Source: Oidiodendron maius Zn
Lineage: Eukaryota; Ascomycota; Leotiomycetes; Myxotrichaceae
Direction: 5' to 3'
Assembly (NCBI GenBank): GCA_000827325.1
Contig: KN832870.1
Coordinates: forward strand, 682,001 to 746,000
Length of the DNA: 64,000 nt
Below the pieces are notes generated by a model, which was given only the letters and a program-made list of their open reading frames with translations, was not told where the DNA came from and did not search any database. Of this stretch, positions 47,657-59,594 are shown one piece after another (the stretch's first letter is position 1; the number at the start of each line of letters is the position of its first letter). The position numbers were made by a program, and so were the translations under genes.

Positions 47657-50535
47657 ACTAGAAGTATATGACGACTCATGAGCTCCAATCCCGGAGACGA
47701 ATCAATGGCGGAGATAGTGCCTTTTGTAGTATGGCTAAGATGACAAGACCTTCTAGGTGCACCATATAATAGGTGATGCCCAATCACTGATTGATGATCT
47801 TGTGCAAAAAGAGGCAGCGGCTGCGCTGAATAAGTCTGATTAATTTGTCCATATACAGCAGTGCCCCAGAGGGAGGCTTTTTGAGGTGTTTATACAAGGC
47901 AAGCAGCAATCCAGCTGGCTGGGGATTGTGAAGGTGTCTTGCAGATGTCCGGCCTCAACCACTCAACGGCTCGAGCTCATCATAATGGTTGCATTACCTA
48001 AGGATGCCATACCCAAATATCAGTTGATTACTTGAAAAGAGGATTCTGCTCGTCAGCGAATCAATAACGGGAGAGCTCAATGGACAGGGTAGGATATGAA
48101 ACGCTGCTAACTCTTCTTGCCCTAGTACCATCATACAAGTGGAACTCTCCGTCCAGACCGCCTCATCCGGAAGCTTCTTCCGGAGTTTGATATCTCTATG
48201 GCTCTTTATTGTTGAGAGCTTCCGCCCCCCGGTTCCCCGCGCGGATGGATCAACATCAAGGCTGTGGAGCCATGAGCCTAGGGCACCTTCCCAAACAAAC
48301 CTCGTCTGATTTGCGTTCCAATTATTCTTACTTAGCACAATAGGAAGCGAATCATCATCGTCTTGCTAGAAGAAGACAAAAGACAGTCGGTTCCTTGTCG
48401 ACATGTTGTCGCGTGCGGCATGGAATATTCCTCGTGAATAAATCTCGCTCTTGCGATTCCTAGCTAAACGCAACTCTCTTCTATCAGCGTAAACGTCATT
48501 AGGGGGATGCTTGCTACCCAACGCATAGACTAAACGTCTCTTACTCTCTGGATTTTCCTTTCACACGGAGCACGGGATATTTCGCCGCCGAGACTATACA
48601 TACGGCATTTTGTTATGCCGACTAAGCTTTAAAGATCGCCTAACACTAATCATCGGTGAGCACTTTGTCGGCGTCGGCCGCTGCGAAGCAAGCGAGCCGA
48701 CGATTAATCGATTGAGTAAGGCGCAAATTGGACGGAGCAAAGACAAGTGAGACGCTTACAATTGTTGCTAATATCGCTTTAATGTACCTAAATTGGATCG
48801 AGATATTCCAACGCATGGAAAGGCCAGTTCGATCCAATCTATCAATGCAATACCAGCTGCGTGCCAAGGTACGGCACGCCTCTGGCAACTATGCTGTGCG
48901 CCAGAGTGAGTCCCGTTCTAGAATCTGTAGAATGCTGTATGTCCAAGGTATTCTCTCAGCAGGCCGAAACCCGTAAAGATGGTCAGTTCATATGGAGTCG
49001 TTGAGAATCTCCACACCTGCAGTGGAAGTTCCTCTGCATCTTGACTAGGCCGCGCCATTTAGTGGTCCGGAATTTGCCCTACCACTCTTGCCCTGACCGC
49101 CTTGCGTACACGGCAACTCATCCTTCGCTGACGGGGTCCGTCTAGTACAAAACTCTCCAATTGGCTACTCGCATTCTTGACCATAATATGCATTGTCCTA
49201 TTTTAGTGTAGCTTTCAGGGGTTTAATGGCTTGTTAGGCATGGACTGAGCGTAAATGATACCATCTCGCTCTGCAAACCGGGTCTAATGTAATCCAGAGA
49301 AGGGAACATTGAACATAACCTCCGTACATCCCGTGATTCCCTCCTCCAGGCTTAATACCGCGGACTTATACCCCATTTTAGTATGTTTCTTATCTTATGC
49401 ATCCTTTGCCAACTATTATGGTCTCTGTGCGCGACTCTACAGTCGCTTATACAGCCGGCTTTCCCTGCCCCGAATTGCTTTGGCTTCTTGCAGACCAGGA
49501 GTTCTTGGCCCGCTATCCAAATGCAGATCTTTAGTTACGCTGTCCCCTCCTTTTGGGAGATATGACCTGTAAGGGTTTAGCGTCTTGCGACGGAGACTAT
49601 GCTCTGGCCATACTTCGGCTAGTACCGTACTGTATCTCCCAATGCTAGCCACCAGAAAATAATCAGCAAGAGCAGGAAAATTCTCCCGGTACCACTCTCA
49701 AACATTATTTTCGGATATTAAGGAGGAACCTCGTGCCAAAAAGTCAATACTTCGCATCCTGCCAACAATGCTGCAGATATCGAAGAGATCATCCAGGTCT
49801 TGAGGATCCCAATTCTTGACCATATGAAAGCATACTTGCCCCTGGTGCTGGACGGACGGGCTGGTCGAACGGCATAATGTGCTTTGTGGCTGTAACAAAA
49901 TCTCGTAAAAATTAGTAGAAGTATTATTATGTTCTTTGAAGATGTCTTCGACTACTTATATTTAAGGTTTCAGAATTATCCATAGTAGAATGGTTGCAAT
50001 GGAGAAGCTTAATTTCGTATAACGTATTGCAACGATTGCCATATAGACACGAAAATGACCCGGCTGGGATTTCGAAGGCCTTCCCGGAAGTGATTCAGTA
50101 ACATCGAGACTTTTCAAAGGTATATGTTTTCCTAACTGTTTGTATCACTCCGGTGATACTGCATATGCAATATGGGGTCAAAAGGTTGGTTGAATTAGTT
50201 GTTATTGTTCTAAAGGTAAGGCTGCTGCCTTGCTATTAATATATTCGCTTTCCCGGTGTATTGTTCACCCATTCCATATAAGTTGACCCGATCCGATTCG
50301 CCTTGGTTATACACTAACCGTATGAAATCTTGTGCCCTACATTCTCTGGGGCCTAAGTTCTTTCCCATACATTTCTCAGATGGCTCCACGCCCCATTGCA
50401 TATGGATGCAGGACATAACCCTATCGATGATTGCAAACCATCGTACTATCAACAATTTTGATCTTAGACCCTATTCAGCGGCGATATCCAATTTCGATCC
50501 CAATATTCTTTACATATATTGGCGCTTGTATTAGT
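47657..50535. other. 2.9-kb intergenic region without recognised genes
   Basis: Short frames occur (114 codons on minus at 47994-48338; 80-90 codons elsewhere) but none shows a domain or a convincing exon structure. The bZIP promoter should occupy 47657-48000. The rest is probably old repeat or decayed gene DNA. Confidence 0.4.
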
Positions 50536-52522
50536 TTAGCTTAGGACAGTAAGATGCTGTTTTCTGAGATTCACATAACCCCATATGGATTTACATCTTT
50601 CCTCCCAAATTCGATCACACCACAAGTACTTCGACAAAATGTCTCTAGCATTGCACCAAGACTGTAATTTCAAGTGGGAACACACATTTTCCAAGGCAAA
50701 CATGAGCCATGACTTAGTAGGTTCCTGCATAGCAACAGAACTGCCAATAAACAGAACCCATAGTAAAGCTTCGCTCAAGGTACCCCAGCAAGACTTAAAG
50801 TCTGTCTGCATCAGTAAAATCCTCAATCGGTTCGCAAGGGTGGCATGAACTGCAGACGTAAGCTGTAATTCACGGAAGACTCTGTTTATGTATATGAGAG
50901 CTGCGAGGCGACAGGTTTCGTCAATGTTCCCACCATTAAAAGCTCCATATTGCGTATCGTTTCCCATAGGCACTGATAAAATTCTATGCTCAATTAAAGA
51001 TAGTGCATCGAAATAACGCATTTGTTGAGTCATCGTAGAACTCTGACTTGGTAATTCTAAGAAAGTCGTCAGGTATGACATATCTTCAAGGATATTCACG
51101 AGTTCTTTGCTGATGGAGGAAGAATTCGCAAGTGTTCTGATTCCTGGACCAATCGCGACATATGGACATCCCTGAAATAAAAGCTGCGGTATTGATGTGA
51201 GTGGCTCCCGTAGCGGAGTAAATCGAGGGTTGGTTTGGTTCATAGTTGCACCACAATAATCGATACTATCATAAGACCGTGAGCTTGTCGGCAAGGAGAG
51301 TGTTAGGCTGATGGTATAAGCGGTACCTGTAGATTATGTGATGCATTAGACCATCTAGGCCCAAAGACTGAGGACCACCTTTCATCTCAATCATTTTTTC
51401 AAGGCCTTTCATGTGGACCTCCCAACTTGCAAGGTCGCCGTTCATCAACTGTCATCGGTAAAGTCTCTTAGCGTTATATAGAAAGAGATGGAGTAGAGAT
51501 ATAATTTATGTGATCTAAATATTTACCTCAGCAAATGCCAAATGTACCACTGCTGCGATTGTTGCATCTTCCACTGCTCGGTATTTGTCTTGGAGGGCGT
51601 CATTTATCAGACGGATGGCTCCCCCCCGACAGATAGCAACAATACGACTGTCGTGTAGTCCACAATGAACAAGGTTGGTTGAGGCTGCTACAAGTACTGC
51701 TTTCAATAGAGCAGGGCTTGTGATGCAGAGAGGGAGGAATTTGGCACGCATAGGGTTACTTGCTCTCCACTTAACGAATGGAAAGATGACCGGAGTAACG
51801 AACGAACTATCTTAAGTAAACTTAGTAATCCATATAACGTAAAATGGCTCGTAAGTGGCGAGATAATGCAACGTCGAGTGATTTCAGAATTAGAAATCAG
51901 CCAGGCAAGGTATAGAGTGACAATCCATTTGCAATTTTAGACAGAAAGGGTGTCTACTTACAATGATGGATGAGATAACTCTTATAGGGGTCCATTTGGA
52001 TGGGCAGACTTGTGAAGGGGTCGTCATATCCAGCTTCAAGGGCTGACACAGGACTAGTAGTGTACCGTTTTCTTTTGTGGGTATATGACACTGGTGCGAA
52101 CGCCTGGGGTACCTGCCTGGGACTGAATTCACCAGACCTGCTTACTGTTGCGGCATTGTCAGTCCGTAACTACTAGGTACTCTACGGTCGGGCCACTCCA
52201 TGGCATATTATGACTGACATATCCCGCTCTACGTGGTAGACATACGCTGTAGTATATCTTCCGCACTACTGGTCGGAACTGTATGCAGCAGCCTCGCATC
52301 TACCTGGGTTCGGAGGTCAGTAAAGCACAAGCCAGAGGGATGAAACCTGAGGGGTATGCGAACCTGGTGAGGAGATTCGTTTTCCTGTCTAGATTGGAGC
52401 CTTAGCTTTGCCCTCCTCTGGTTGTGGAACCTTTTCATCACATGTCCCCGAACAAATGCCCTTATTTGAGGCTTGGAGTGGTCGCGAGGCCCCTCCAAGT
52501 TGATGAATTGAAGATCTGTCAT
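50536..52522 (-). CDS. Fungal_trans_2-type transcription factor, right paralogue
   Basis: Exon 1 is 52522-52364 (MTDLQFINLEGPRDHSKPQIRAFVRGHVMKRFHNQRRAKLRLQ, then an intron GTTCGC...CCCAG). The next exon contains VDARLLHTVPTSSAEDILQ and ends at a GTATGT donor. Later exons give YDDPFTSLPIQMDPYKSYLIHH; VTPVIFPFVKWRASNPMRAKFLPLCITSPALLKAVLVAAS; GGAIRLINDALQDKYRAVEDATIAAVVHLAFAE; and LASWEVHMKGLEKMIEMKGG followed by LGLDGLMHHIIYR. The last exon (about 51260-50536) contains NQTNPRFTPLREPLTSIP. Six or seven exons in all; the exact borders after exon 2 are approximate. This is the order of Fungal_trans_2-type regulators, and the DPF core is intact, unlike the left copy. It is divergent from the second decarboxylase, its likely target. 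Confidence 0.75.
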
Positions 52523-52890
52523 TGCGGGAGCAGCTGAGGACTGATCTGAACTAAATTGACGCTGTATCGGCAGAATCAGTCAGCCGACCGTCTGCCAATC
52601 TGGTTGGCCTTGAGCGTATAGTCCGCAGTTGCTAACGATACCTAGCAATATCTTAGGAGGTAGTGGGCGTATGGTTACTAGGTTTGGAGTCTCAGTGCTG
52701 GTCTTTTGATACTGTTCTAAATAGCCTGAAATAACTTATACTCAAATGAGAATATGCACATTCTTGGCGCGGAGTTGTAAAGGAATATATAGGGGTGGGG
52801 GAGATTGGTTGTTAGCTGATGTAATCGTATGCCGATGCTGCCGGGTGCCGGCAGTGCCGAGAAAGTGCATATGCCTAATGGGGATTAACT
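50536..52890 (-). repeat. Right copy of the inverted gene-plus-promoter duplication
   Basis: Partner of 43430-45467. Its promoter side (52523-52890) shares with the left copy the words TGCATATTCTCATT, TATATATTCC, CAGCTAACAACCAATC and TCAATTTAGTTCAGATCA in reverse orientation. Exon 1 length and the first intron are conserved. Confidence 0.7.
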
Positions 52891-53248
52891 ATAAGTAGCT
52901 TATTGATATCCCGACCGCGAAATCCTGCTCTGAACACTCGCAGTTAGTTCCAGAAGTAGTTAGTCACGCGCCACCGCGAATGATCTACTGCAATGTAACC
53001 TGCAGATCTACATGGGGTGACACCCTAATCTAGAATAGGAATACTACTGTGGATGACACAGCAGTTGGATTAATACTTGTCGACCTCTCTCACTACCTAA
53101 CTTAGGGAAAGTTGAAGGACGAGGGCACTATATAAAGGTTCTTTGTGCCTGCCTCGAAGGTGAATCTCACTCACCGTCCTGCAAAGACTGTACAGTTCCT
53201 TCTTCAGAGTTCAAATTAAAACTCTTCCGTCTTCAACCTGCTGGTCAG
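52523..53248. promoter_or_regulatory. Divergent promoter of regulator and decarboxylase
   Basis: These 726 bp separate the minus-strand regulator from the plus-strand decarboxylase. The half next to the regulator is the duplicated promoter. The half next to the decarboxylase holds a good TATA box, TATATAAA at 53129-53136, 113 bp before the ATG. Confidence 0.6.
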
Positions 53249-54284
53249 ATGGCTTTGCCTAGCAAGATAGATGTGCATCACCACTTCTTACCTAAATCTT
53301 TGATGAAGAAAGGTTTGTGCTAATATATTTACTACCCGTCCAAATAGTTTAAGATTGGCTAACTCCAGTCCTGTTCAAGTGGGTGACAATGCTTATGGTT
53401 TTGATCTTGGACTCATTCCATGGTCCCCGGAGCATAGCATAGAATACATGGACACCGTCGGCACGTCAGCCGCCATGCTCTCTTTCTCCCTCATCAGTCT
53501 TGTAAAAGACCCCAAGGCAAGCATAGCGATTGCACGAGAGTTTAACGAGTACGCCGCCACGCTCCGAGACGCAAGACCATCTCGCTTTGGCGTTCTCGCA
53601 ACTCTTCCGTCTCTCCTAGAGCCTGCGGCCGCTCTAGAAGAGATTCGTTTTGCCTACGAAGAGCTACATGTCGATGGAGTTCAGCTCTTGACTCGGTACG
53701 GCGACAACTATCTAGGACACCCTTCCTTTGTTCCGATCTGGAATGAACTCAATTCTCGCAAAGCGGTTGTTTTTGTCCATCCTTACGATGCCGCCACTAC
53801 CACCGTTATCAATAAACTCCTGCCGCCACCGATCCTTGACTTTCCTCAAGAGACAACAAGGACAGCCTTGGACATGATTGTGAATGGCACTATGCGATCA
53901 TTCCCCCAATGCAAGGTCATTCTCTCGCATGCTGGGGGCCACCTTCCGTATGTTATCGGTCGAGCACAAAGTCTTGTACCTCACTTGGTGTCTCAGTATG
54001 GCATGCCCAGCGACTCCATGAACCATATGATAGAAGATGCCCAAGCCTTCTATTTTGATCTTGCCCTGTCCAGTACATCGCACACGCTAGACACCTTGCT
54101 GAGGAATTTTCCAGTCGATCACATTTTGTGTGGAAGCGATTTTCCTATGGGACCCCCACCAGCAACAATCGGGCTTTCGAAGGCATTGGACGAGTATGAG
54201 ATGGATTCGGAGACACGGGAAAAGATCTATTGGAAGAATGCTATAACGCTATTCCCGCAGCTAAAGAGTCCAGGGCACGTCTGA
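53249..54284 (+). CDS. Amidohydrolase 2 family decarboxylase, second paralogue
   Basis: Two exons (53249-53316, 53369-54284) give 327 aa. The splice (GTGCTA donor, CTCCAG acceptor) was chosen because it restores KKGFPVQVGDNAYGF in phase; the donor is weak. Family marks: KIDVHHHFLP (HxH), then FVHPYDAATT, CKVILSHAGGHLPY and ILCGSDFPMGPPP (Asp). It shares fold and motifs with the gene at 41716 but only roughly a third of residues by eye, so the two are old paralogues. Predicted to decarboxylate a small aromatic acid in the cytosol with a bound divalent metal. It is divergent from a Fungal_trans_2-type regulator and lies upstream of an MFS transporter, an arrangement typical of catabolic modules. 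Confidence 0.85.
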
Positions 54285-55432
54285 TAGCAAACTCTAGGTC
54301 CAATATATATCTGGGTAATAAATATGATTACCAACCCCGTATCCAAGATGCTCAACTTAACATTAACATCATTACCCCAGTCGAGGAGAATCTGGACGGT
54401 CTTTCTATGGTCCTTAGTAGATGCTGCCTTCGGGGGGATTTATTTTCGGCATTGACATCAGGATTTGCATTCCTTGACAGCTCCCTTAAAACTCGTTTGA
54501 GACTAAGAAAAAGGTCCTATATATAAAGATAGGCAGACAAGGATAACTGTCTAGGGGTGAGTATAGTAGTGGAAATAAATCTAGGACCCCTAGCTAGGAA
54601 GGAGTTCTATGTAGGCTCCTCGACAAAAAGTTCTCGATTTCTAGTGAGATGGGTGAGTAGACAGATGTCTGGACGTGAGCAAAAACGGCGCGGGATCACG
54701 TGAGCTGGAGAGGGTTGGGAGGTTTCGAGATTCCAGTCAAGACACAACTTTATTTCCGCTCTCGCATTAAATAAAATAAAAGTTGTCTGATTTATTCAGA
54801 ATAGCTTACCTCTCCTACCCTTGCGCTGAAAGTTTCTTGGCTTGTCCGCCTGCAATTTATCGCTATATTCAATCCCCGTTATTTTGTTAGCCCAAACTCA
54901 GCCAGTATATCTGCCAACCATTCAGCACCAGCAGTGACCCACTATGGAGAAACGCGACTGAAAATTATCAGTTTTGCACTGAACCCAGCTGTGGCTCCTC
55001 TATGTAAGGCGAGCCATCGATTGTGTGGGAGCCGCGATCGGGAGGAGTCGGAGAGTAAAGTAAACAGTGGTTTGCTCGGGTGTTAGCTATCAACGTCATC
55101 TTTACACACAAAGGTGCGTAACACTAATCATATACTACACTAGTTCGCTCAAGCTTAGAACTAGCTCATATCTTTCCCCATTATAGCAAAGCTTGTAATC
55201 GATATATACCGCCTCTACCGTTATTTCGTTTTAACTTTGTTATCTAAATTTCCAGCCAAGAATTATTGGCATCTTTGCTTCACCCAACGGCGTGTTTCTG
55301 GGCTCCAAACACCTCACAACCTTCGGCTTTATTGCACTGTACATCCTGGTCTCTACTATCCGTCACGGGTTCTCTACAAAAGGAATACTACCGCTAATCC
55401 CGCCGGCCATCCAATCTTTCCCAACTATTAAC
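54285..55432. other. Intergenic region, MFS promoter
   Basis: About 1.15 kb without recognisable genes. An in-frame ATG at 55292 would extend the MFS protein by 47 residues, but that extension is atypical, so the stretch is treated as 5' leader. Confidence 0.4.
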
Positions 55433-57278
55433 ATGACATCCATCCCTGAAGGGGGGTCTGCACTTCCCGTAGAGGAACCAAAAGAAAAAGACGACCTAGC
55501 AAACGATCCATTGTCTAGCGCCCCTGCTGAGAACGGCACATTGGCAGACAGAGCTGATGCCAACCCTGGAACTAGTCGTCGCATGCGTTTCCCGACGCAG
55601 GATTTGGAGGAATCCCGTGAGATCGAGAACATCCGGCAGTATGATAAGATAGAAATCGACGAGGAGGACTGCTATGGCGAACTCGGATACTCCTTCCCGA
55701 CTTGGAAGAAGTGGTGGATTCTGTCTGTTATCTTCACTGTTCAAGTGTCCATGAATCTCAACGCTAGTCTTTACTCAAACGCCATCGGTGGCATATCAGA
55801 GGAATTTCACGTCAGCTTGCAGGCTGCCCGCTGTGGAGCGGCGATCTTCCTAATCACTTACGCTTTTGGCTGCGAACTCTGGGCGCCGTGGAGCGAGGAA
55901 GTTGGCCGCAAGCCCATCCTCCAAGCAAGTCTATTCCTTGTTAATATCTGGCAGATCCCTGTTGGCGTTCCTCCCAACTTTGGAACCATCTTGGTCGGCC
56001 GTGCGCTCGGCGGTCTTTCATCAGCTGGTGGCTCGGTGACCCTGGGAATGATTGCTGATCTTTTTGAAGCAGACAATCAGCAATATGCCGTGGCCTACAT
56101 TGTATTTTCTTCCGTCGGAGGTTCCGTTCTCGGTCCTGTTATTGGAGGCTTCGTTGAGCAATATACTATTTGGCAATGGAATATCTGGATTCAACTCATC
56201 TTTGGAGGCGCTGTACAACTTCTTCATTTGCTCACAGTCCCGGAGACCAGATCGACGATCATGATGGACAGGATCGCCAAGAAGCGACGTAAAAGTGGCC
56301 AGAGTCCAAATGTATACGGCCCAAATGAGCTCATTCCATTCTGGGAGAGATTCTCTGCCAAAGAAATCTTGCTTACATGGATCCGACCATTCAAGATGTA
56401 TCTCACGGAGCCAATTGTCCTCGCTCTGTCACTTCTTAGTGGATTCAGTGACGCTATTATCTTCATGTTCATTCAGTCGTTCTCACTAGTATATAAGCAA
56501 TGGGGCTTCTCCATTTTTGCGATAGGACTGGCCTTCATTCCCATCGAAATTGGCTATTTAATCGGCTGGATATCCTTCTTCCCGGTCATAAAACGCAACC
56601 TTAAGGAACGAAAGGCCAAGCCAAATGATGAAAGGGCACAGTATGAATCTCGTCTTTGGTGGCTCTTATATACCGCACCTTGCCTGCCCGTCGGCCTCAT
56701 TATTTTTGCTTGGACTTCGACGGGCCCACCAATTCACTGGATTGGATCGATGATTGGGGCAGCCATTGTCGGGATAGCGAACTATAGCATTTACATGGCA
56801 ACAATCGATTATATGATCTGTGCATACGGACCGTATTCTGCCTCTGCGACTGGTGGTAATGGATTTTCGCGAGATTTCCTCGCGGGCGTCCTTACAATTC
56901 CTGCGACTCCATTCTTCCAAAGTAAGTTTTTGCGCCGCGAGATATCTAGATTTCAAACTGACTGTATTAGACATTGGTAGAAATGACCATGTTGCAGATT
57001 CCTGTACCATCCTCTTCTGTATTTCATTTGTCCTCGTCATCTTCGTCTACATCATCTACTGGAAAGGCCCCGTGCTACGAAAGCGATCACCATTTGCGCA
57101 GCGAATTTCCGAAGCACGTGCGGAGCTTGATCAGGGCGGTGGGCGTTTATCCAGGATGCCTACCGGGTCAAGAGCAAACTCTCTCGCAAGATCCCAGCAA
57201 GATATTAGAATTCGGCAAAACATGGGGAGTCGGCAACACAGTTTCGCTGCGTCCGGACTATCCTATTCAAGGCAGTGA
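55433..57278 (+). CDS. MFS transporter (DHA1, polyamine/drug-type)
   Basis: Two exons (55433-56921, 56971-57278) over a 49-nt intron give 598 aa. The start MTSIPEGGSALPVEEP was preferred to the upstream ATG at 55292 because relatives begin with a hydrophilic tail. A long acidic/polar N-terminus ends at FPTWKKWWILSVIFTVQVSMNLNASLYSNA (TM1). WAPWSEEVGRKPILQASL is motif A, followed by VGRALGGLSSAGGSVTLGMIADLFE and VGGSVLGPVIGGFVEQYTIWQWNIW, with PETRSTIMMDRIAKKRRKSG in the central loop. TM7-12 follow, and a basic cytosolic tail. Its likely role is plasma-membrane export of amines, drugs or aromatic products, perhaps linked to the decarboxylase upstream. Confidence 0.88.
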
Positions 57279-58072
57279 AATTCTGCCAAGCACAGGATGC
57301 AACCGGCTTTGAACTCGAGTGAATGTAGCTTGCCAACATCTCTGTCCAATATAAAGACTGACATCGGACTGAAAAATATATCCTTTGAATACGAGACAGG
57401 AGAGAGCGCTCACGAAAGATTAGATGTCCAAACGATTGTTACATGCTTGCTGCATCTTAGCCCGAAACTGACGAAGAGCTAAGGTATGCTCTTCATCACA
57501 CTGTAAGTTTGTCTTCCGGCGCAGGATGTCGGACATGTATTGTGTATAGCCCGACCTCTTGAAGGACCCCGAAGTGTGACTACGCGAGGAACTCGACAGC
57601 TTGAATGTCGGCAAAGAGTCTCGTCTTGCGCAAGTAGCTAGCTATGACCTCGAGACTATATATATCCTACCTGACGACTAAGGGTAGCACTAAAGTCTTC
57701 TGTATCATAGCCGTATAGGCATCGGATGACAAGAAAATGATGGTCGCGTTATTGTGACCAGGTATCAGATGAAGCCAATAATGCCACTCCTTGTCTGACA
57801 GGTTCGATGATGGACTTTATTATACAGCTTTTCGGGGAAACTCTCCACGCGTATTTGCCAATAACCAGCAGTGCTTATATGACACATGTGTTAACTGTGT
57901 GTCTAACTCTATATGATTTTTTAATTAGCCGAGAATTGTCATCGTACTAGTACGGATACAGTTAGCAACATTGTACCCATGCTTAGCACATAACACGTGA
58001 GAAGTACACAGAAGTAGCAATGACAGAGGTACGGACTGGTCCTCGGCTTAGATCGGCATTTCCTACAATCAT
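57279..58072. other. Intergenic region before the LINE insertion
   Basis: About 800 bp of 3' flank. No gene is recognised. The 23-bp word at 57994-58016 recurs at 62651-62673 (see the repeat entry). Confidence 0.35.
57994..58016. repeat. Short dispersed repeat, also at 62651-62673
   Basis: CACGTGAGAAGTACACAGAA here and CACGTGAGAAGTATACAGAG at 62651 agree at 21 of 23 positions over the full word, with looser similarity for about 13 bp further upstream. The second copy flanks a mariner relic, so this may be the end of a transposon family. Confidence 0.4.
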
Positions 58073-58086
58073 AGTTCTAGAAGCTT

Positions 58087-58861
58087 GGGGACACGACGAC
58101 TCAACACCTCCACGCGGTGTGTCCTGGAAATCTCGGCCTTCCCTAGGGAGAAGAATGAGAGCTAAGATTGAGTCATGAATTTGAAGCTATTCGCAACGCC
58201 GCATCGTGAGCAAACGCGACTGCTCTCCGCTGAAGCAAGAGTCGACACGCAACCTCAAATACCTCAAATTCACACGTTGAAGGGTAGAGGCTAATAGCTC
58301 TATCTATCTATACGCGACTGTACCCTCCCGAAACATATATACACATGCCTACCTGTTAAGGTATAAGGCTTTCGTGGTTAATATTCAACTCTCGAGTTCA
58401 AGTCAAGAATAATAGCTAGTTAAGGGGCTGACATGCTTACACGCACCTCCGGTTATAGAGACTCGATTGCCTATTAGGGCCCTTGAGATAGGGGTGATTA
58501 TATCTGGCTGTATGGTATACCGATGCAATAGAATCACGGAGGAAGGTTATACTGGTTACCTTGGCTTTAGTAGAGGCAGCAAGGAATAATAAGTGGAGGT
58601 CTCCTAGTGTATTAGGGGTTGATACTACAGGTTAGAACACAGCTCCCACGCAAGCTAAGTGAATATACCACAAAGTATGATACAGCAATTAGAGCGATGG
58701 GTCCGGGTATATCTCCTTTATATTTGAGTACTGTATTTCCTTTGTTTTATATTGTATGCAATACCCTGCGACCCCTCAATGCTACTATACTGTAAATAGC
58801 CGTTCTCTACATAGCGCCAAAGGCGCTACACAGAGTATTGAATAAACAAACAAACAAACAA
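58087..58861 (+). mobile_element. 5'-truncated LINE (non-LTR retrotransposon) insertion
   Basis: The 775-bp insert is bracketed by a perfect 14-bp direct repeat, AGTTCTAGAAGCTT, at 58073-58086 and 58862-58875. It ends on the plus strand in AATAAACAAACAAACAAACA, a simple A-rich tail. Long target-site duplications plus such a tail are the hallmark of target-primed reverse transcription. No reverse-transcriptase motif is seen, so only the 3' part was copied. The exact duplication implies a fairly young insertion, or at least little decay since. Confidence 0.75.
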
Positions 58862-59029
58862 AGTTCTAGAAGCTTCTACAGTAATAAGGGGGAGAGAGTA
58901 CACTGGATTCTCAATCAAATCGCTTCTCTGTATTTCTTCATTATACTTCTTCCTGCAGCAAAAGACGCATTGTCTCGAGGGGAGCATAAGGAAGATAGAT
59001 CACACGGTGCAGTCTAATTAGCTAGATCT

Positions 59030-59330
59030 TGCCGTCAGTCCGTACGGTCTGTAATATGACTGTTCCATATCCTTGCGGCTTTGGCGGACCGTTGGCTGTA
59101 TTGATTTCAGGCAGTTCGACAGCCGTATAACACTCAGCCTTGAACCAACTTCAGTCGTTAGCAACGTGGCCGTCAGCTCCTGAGTTAGCTACCCAGTTTG
59201 ATCTCTTATGTTGAGTATAAGCCGTAGTATTTATGTGAGTGATGCAGAGCAGGTCGTAGAGCTTTTGCGGATCAGAGCTATCCCTTACGGCTCCGCTCCC
59301 GGTATTGTACTCCTAGGAACCGCTGCTAAT
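59030..59330 (-). mobile_element. Ty1/Copia LTR retrotransposon fossil (protease region)
   Basis: Minus strand. The protease-type stretch NWVANSGADGHVAND, with AECYTAVELPEINTANG and YGTVILQTV after it, resembles the aspartic-protease start of Copia pol. It is a broken, short fragment without LTRs or reverse transcriptase in view. Age is not estimated beyond clearly old. Confidence 0.5.
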
Positions 59331-59594
59331 TGTCTGGCAAAGCATCGCCAATTCTTGCCTATTCTACCACGCCTCTCGCTCAATCAAGTTTACAAGTACA
59401 AGTTCGCTTGCAAAAATCCGTTTCCTCCTGTTACACTTAAAAAAAATACTCTGAGCATGGCTAGCTTTGGCACTGCGTCATCCCAGGCATTGTAGAGATT
59501 AGATGTGCACGTGCCAGTTACAGGGCCTTTCCCTACCGAAGGTTCCGCTTGTAGGCCAACATGACATGACTAACTACCTACTCGTAAAGAGATA

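Noticed and set aside
47994-48338. 114-codon minus-strand frame as a gene
   Set aside because: No family resemblance, no exon continuation with good splice signals, and no start context that stands out.
43430-52890. Whole decarboxylase-plus-regulator block as a simple inverted duplication
   Set aside because: The regulators are inverted to each other but both decarboxylases are on the plus strand and far more diverged, so a single inverted block does not fit.
55292-55432. Longer MFS protein starting at ATG 55292
   Set aside because: The extra 47 residues contain a short hydrophobic stretch not seen at the start of this family, while MTSIPE at 55433 gives a normal hydrophilic N-terminus. Not excluded, only less likely.
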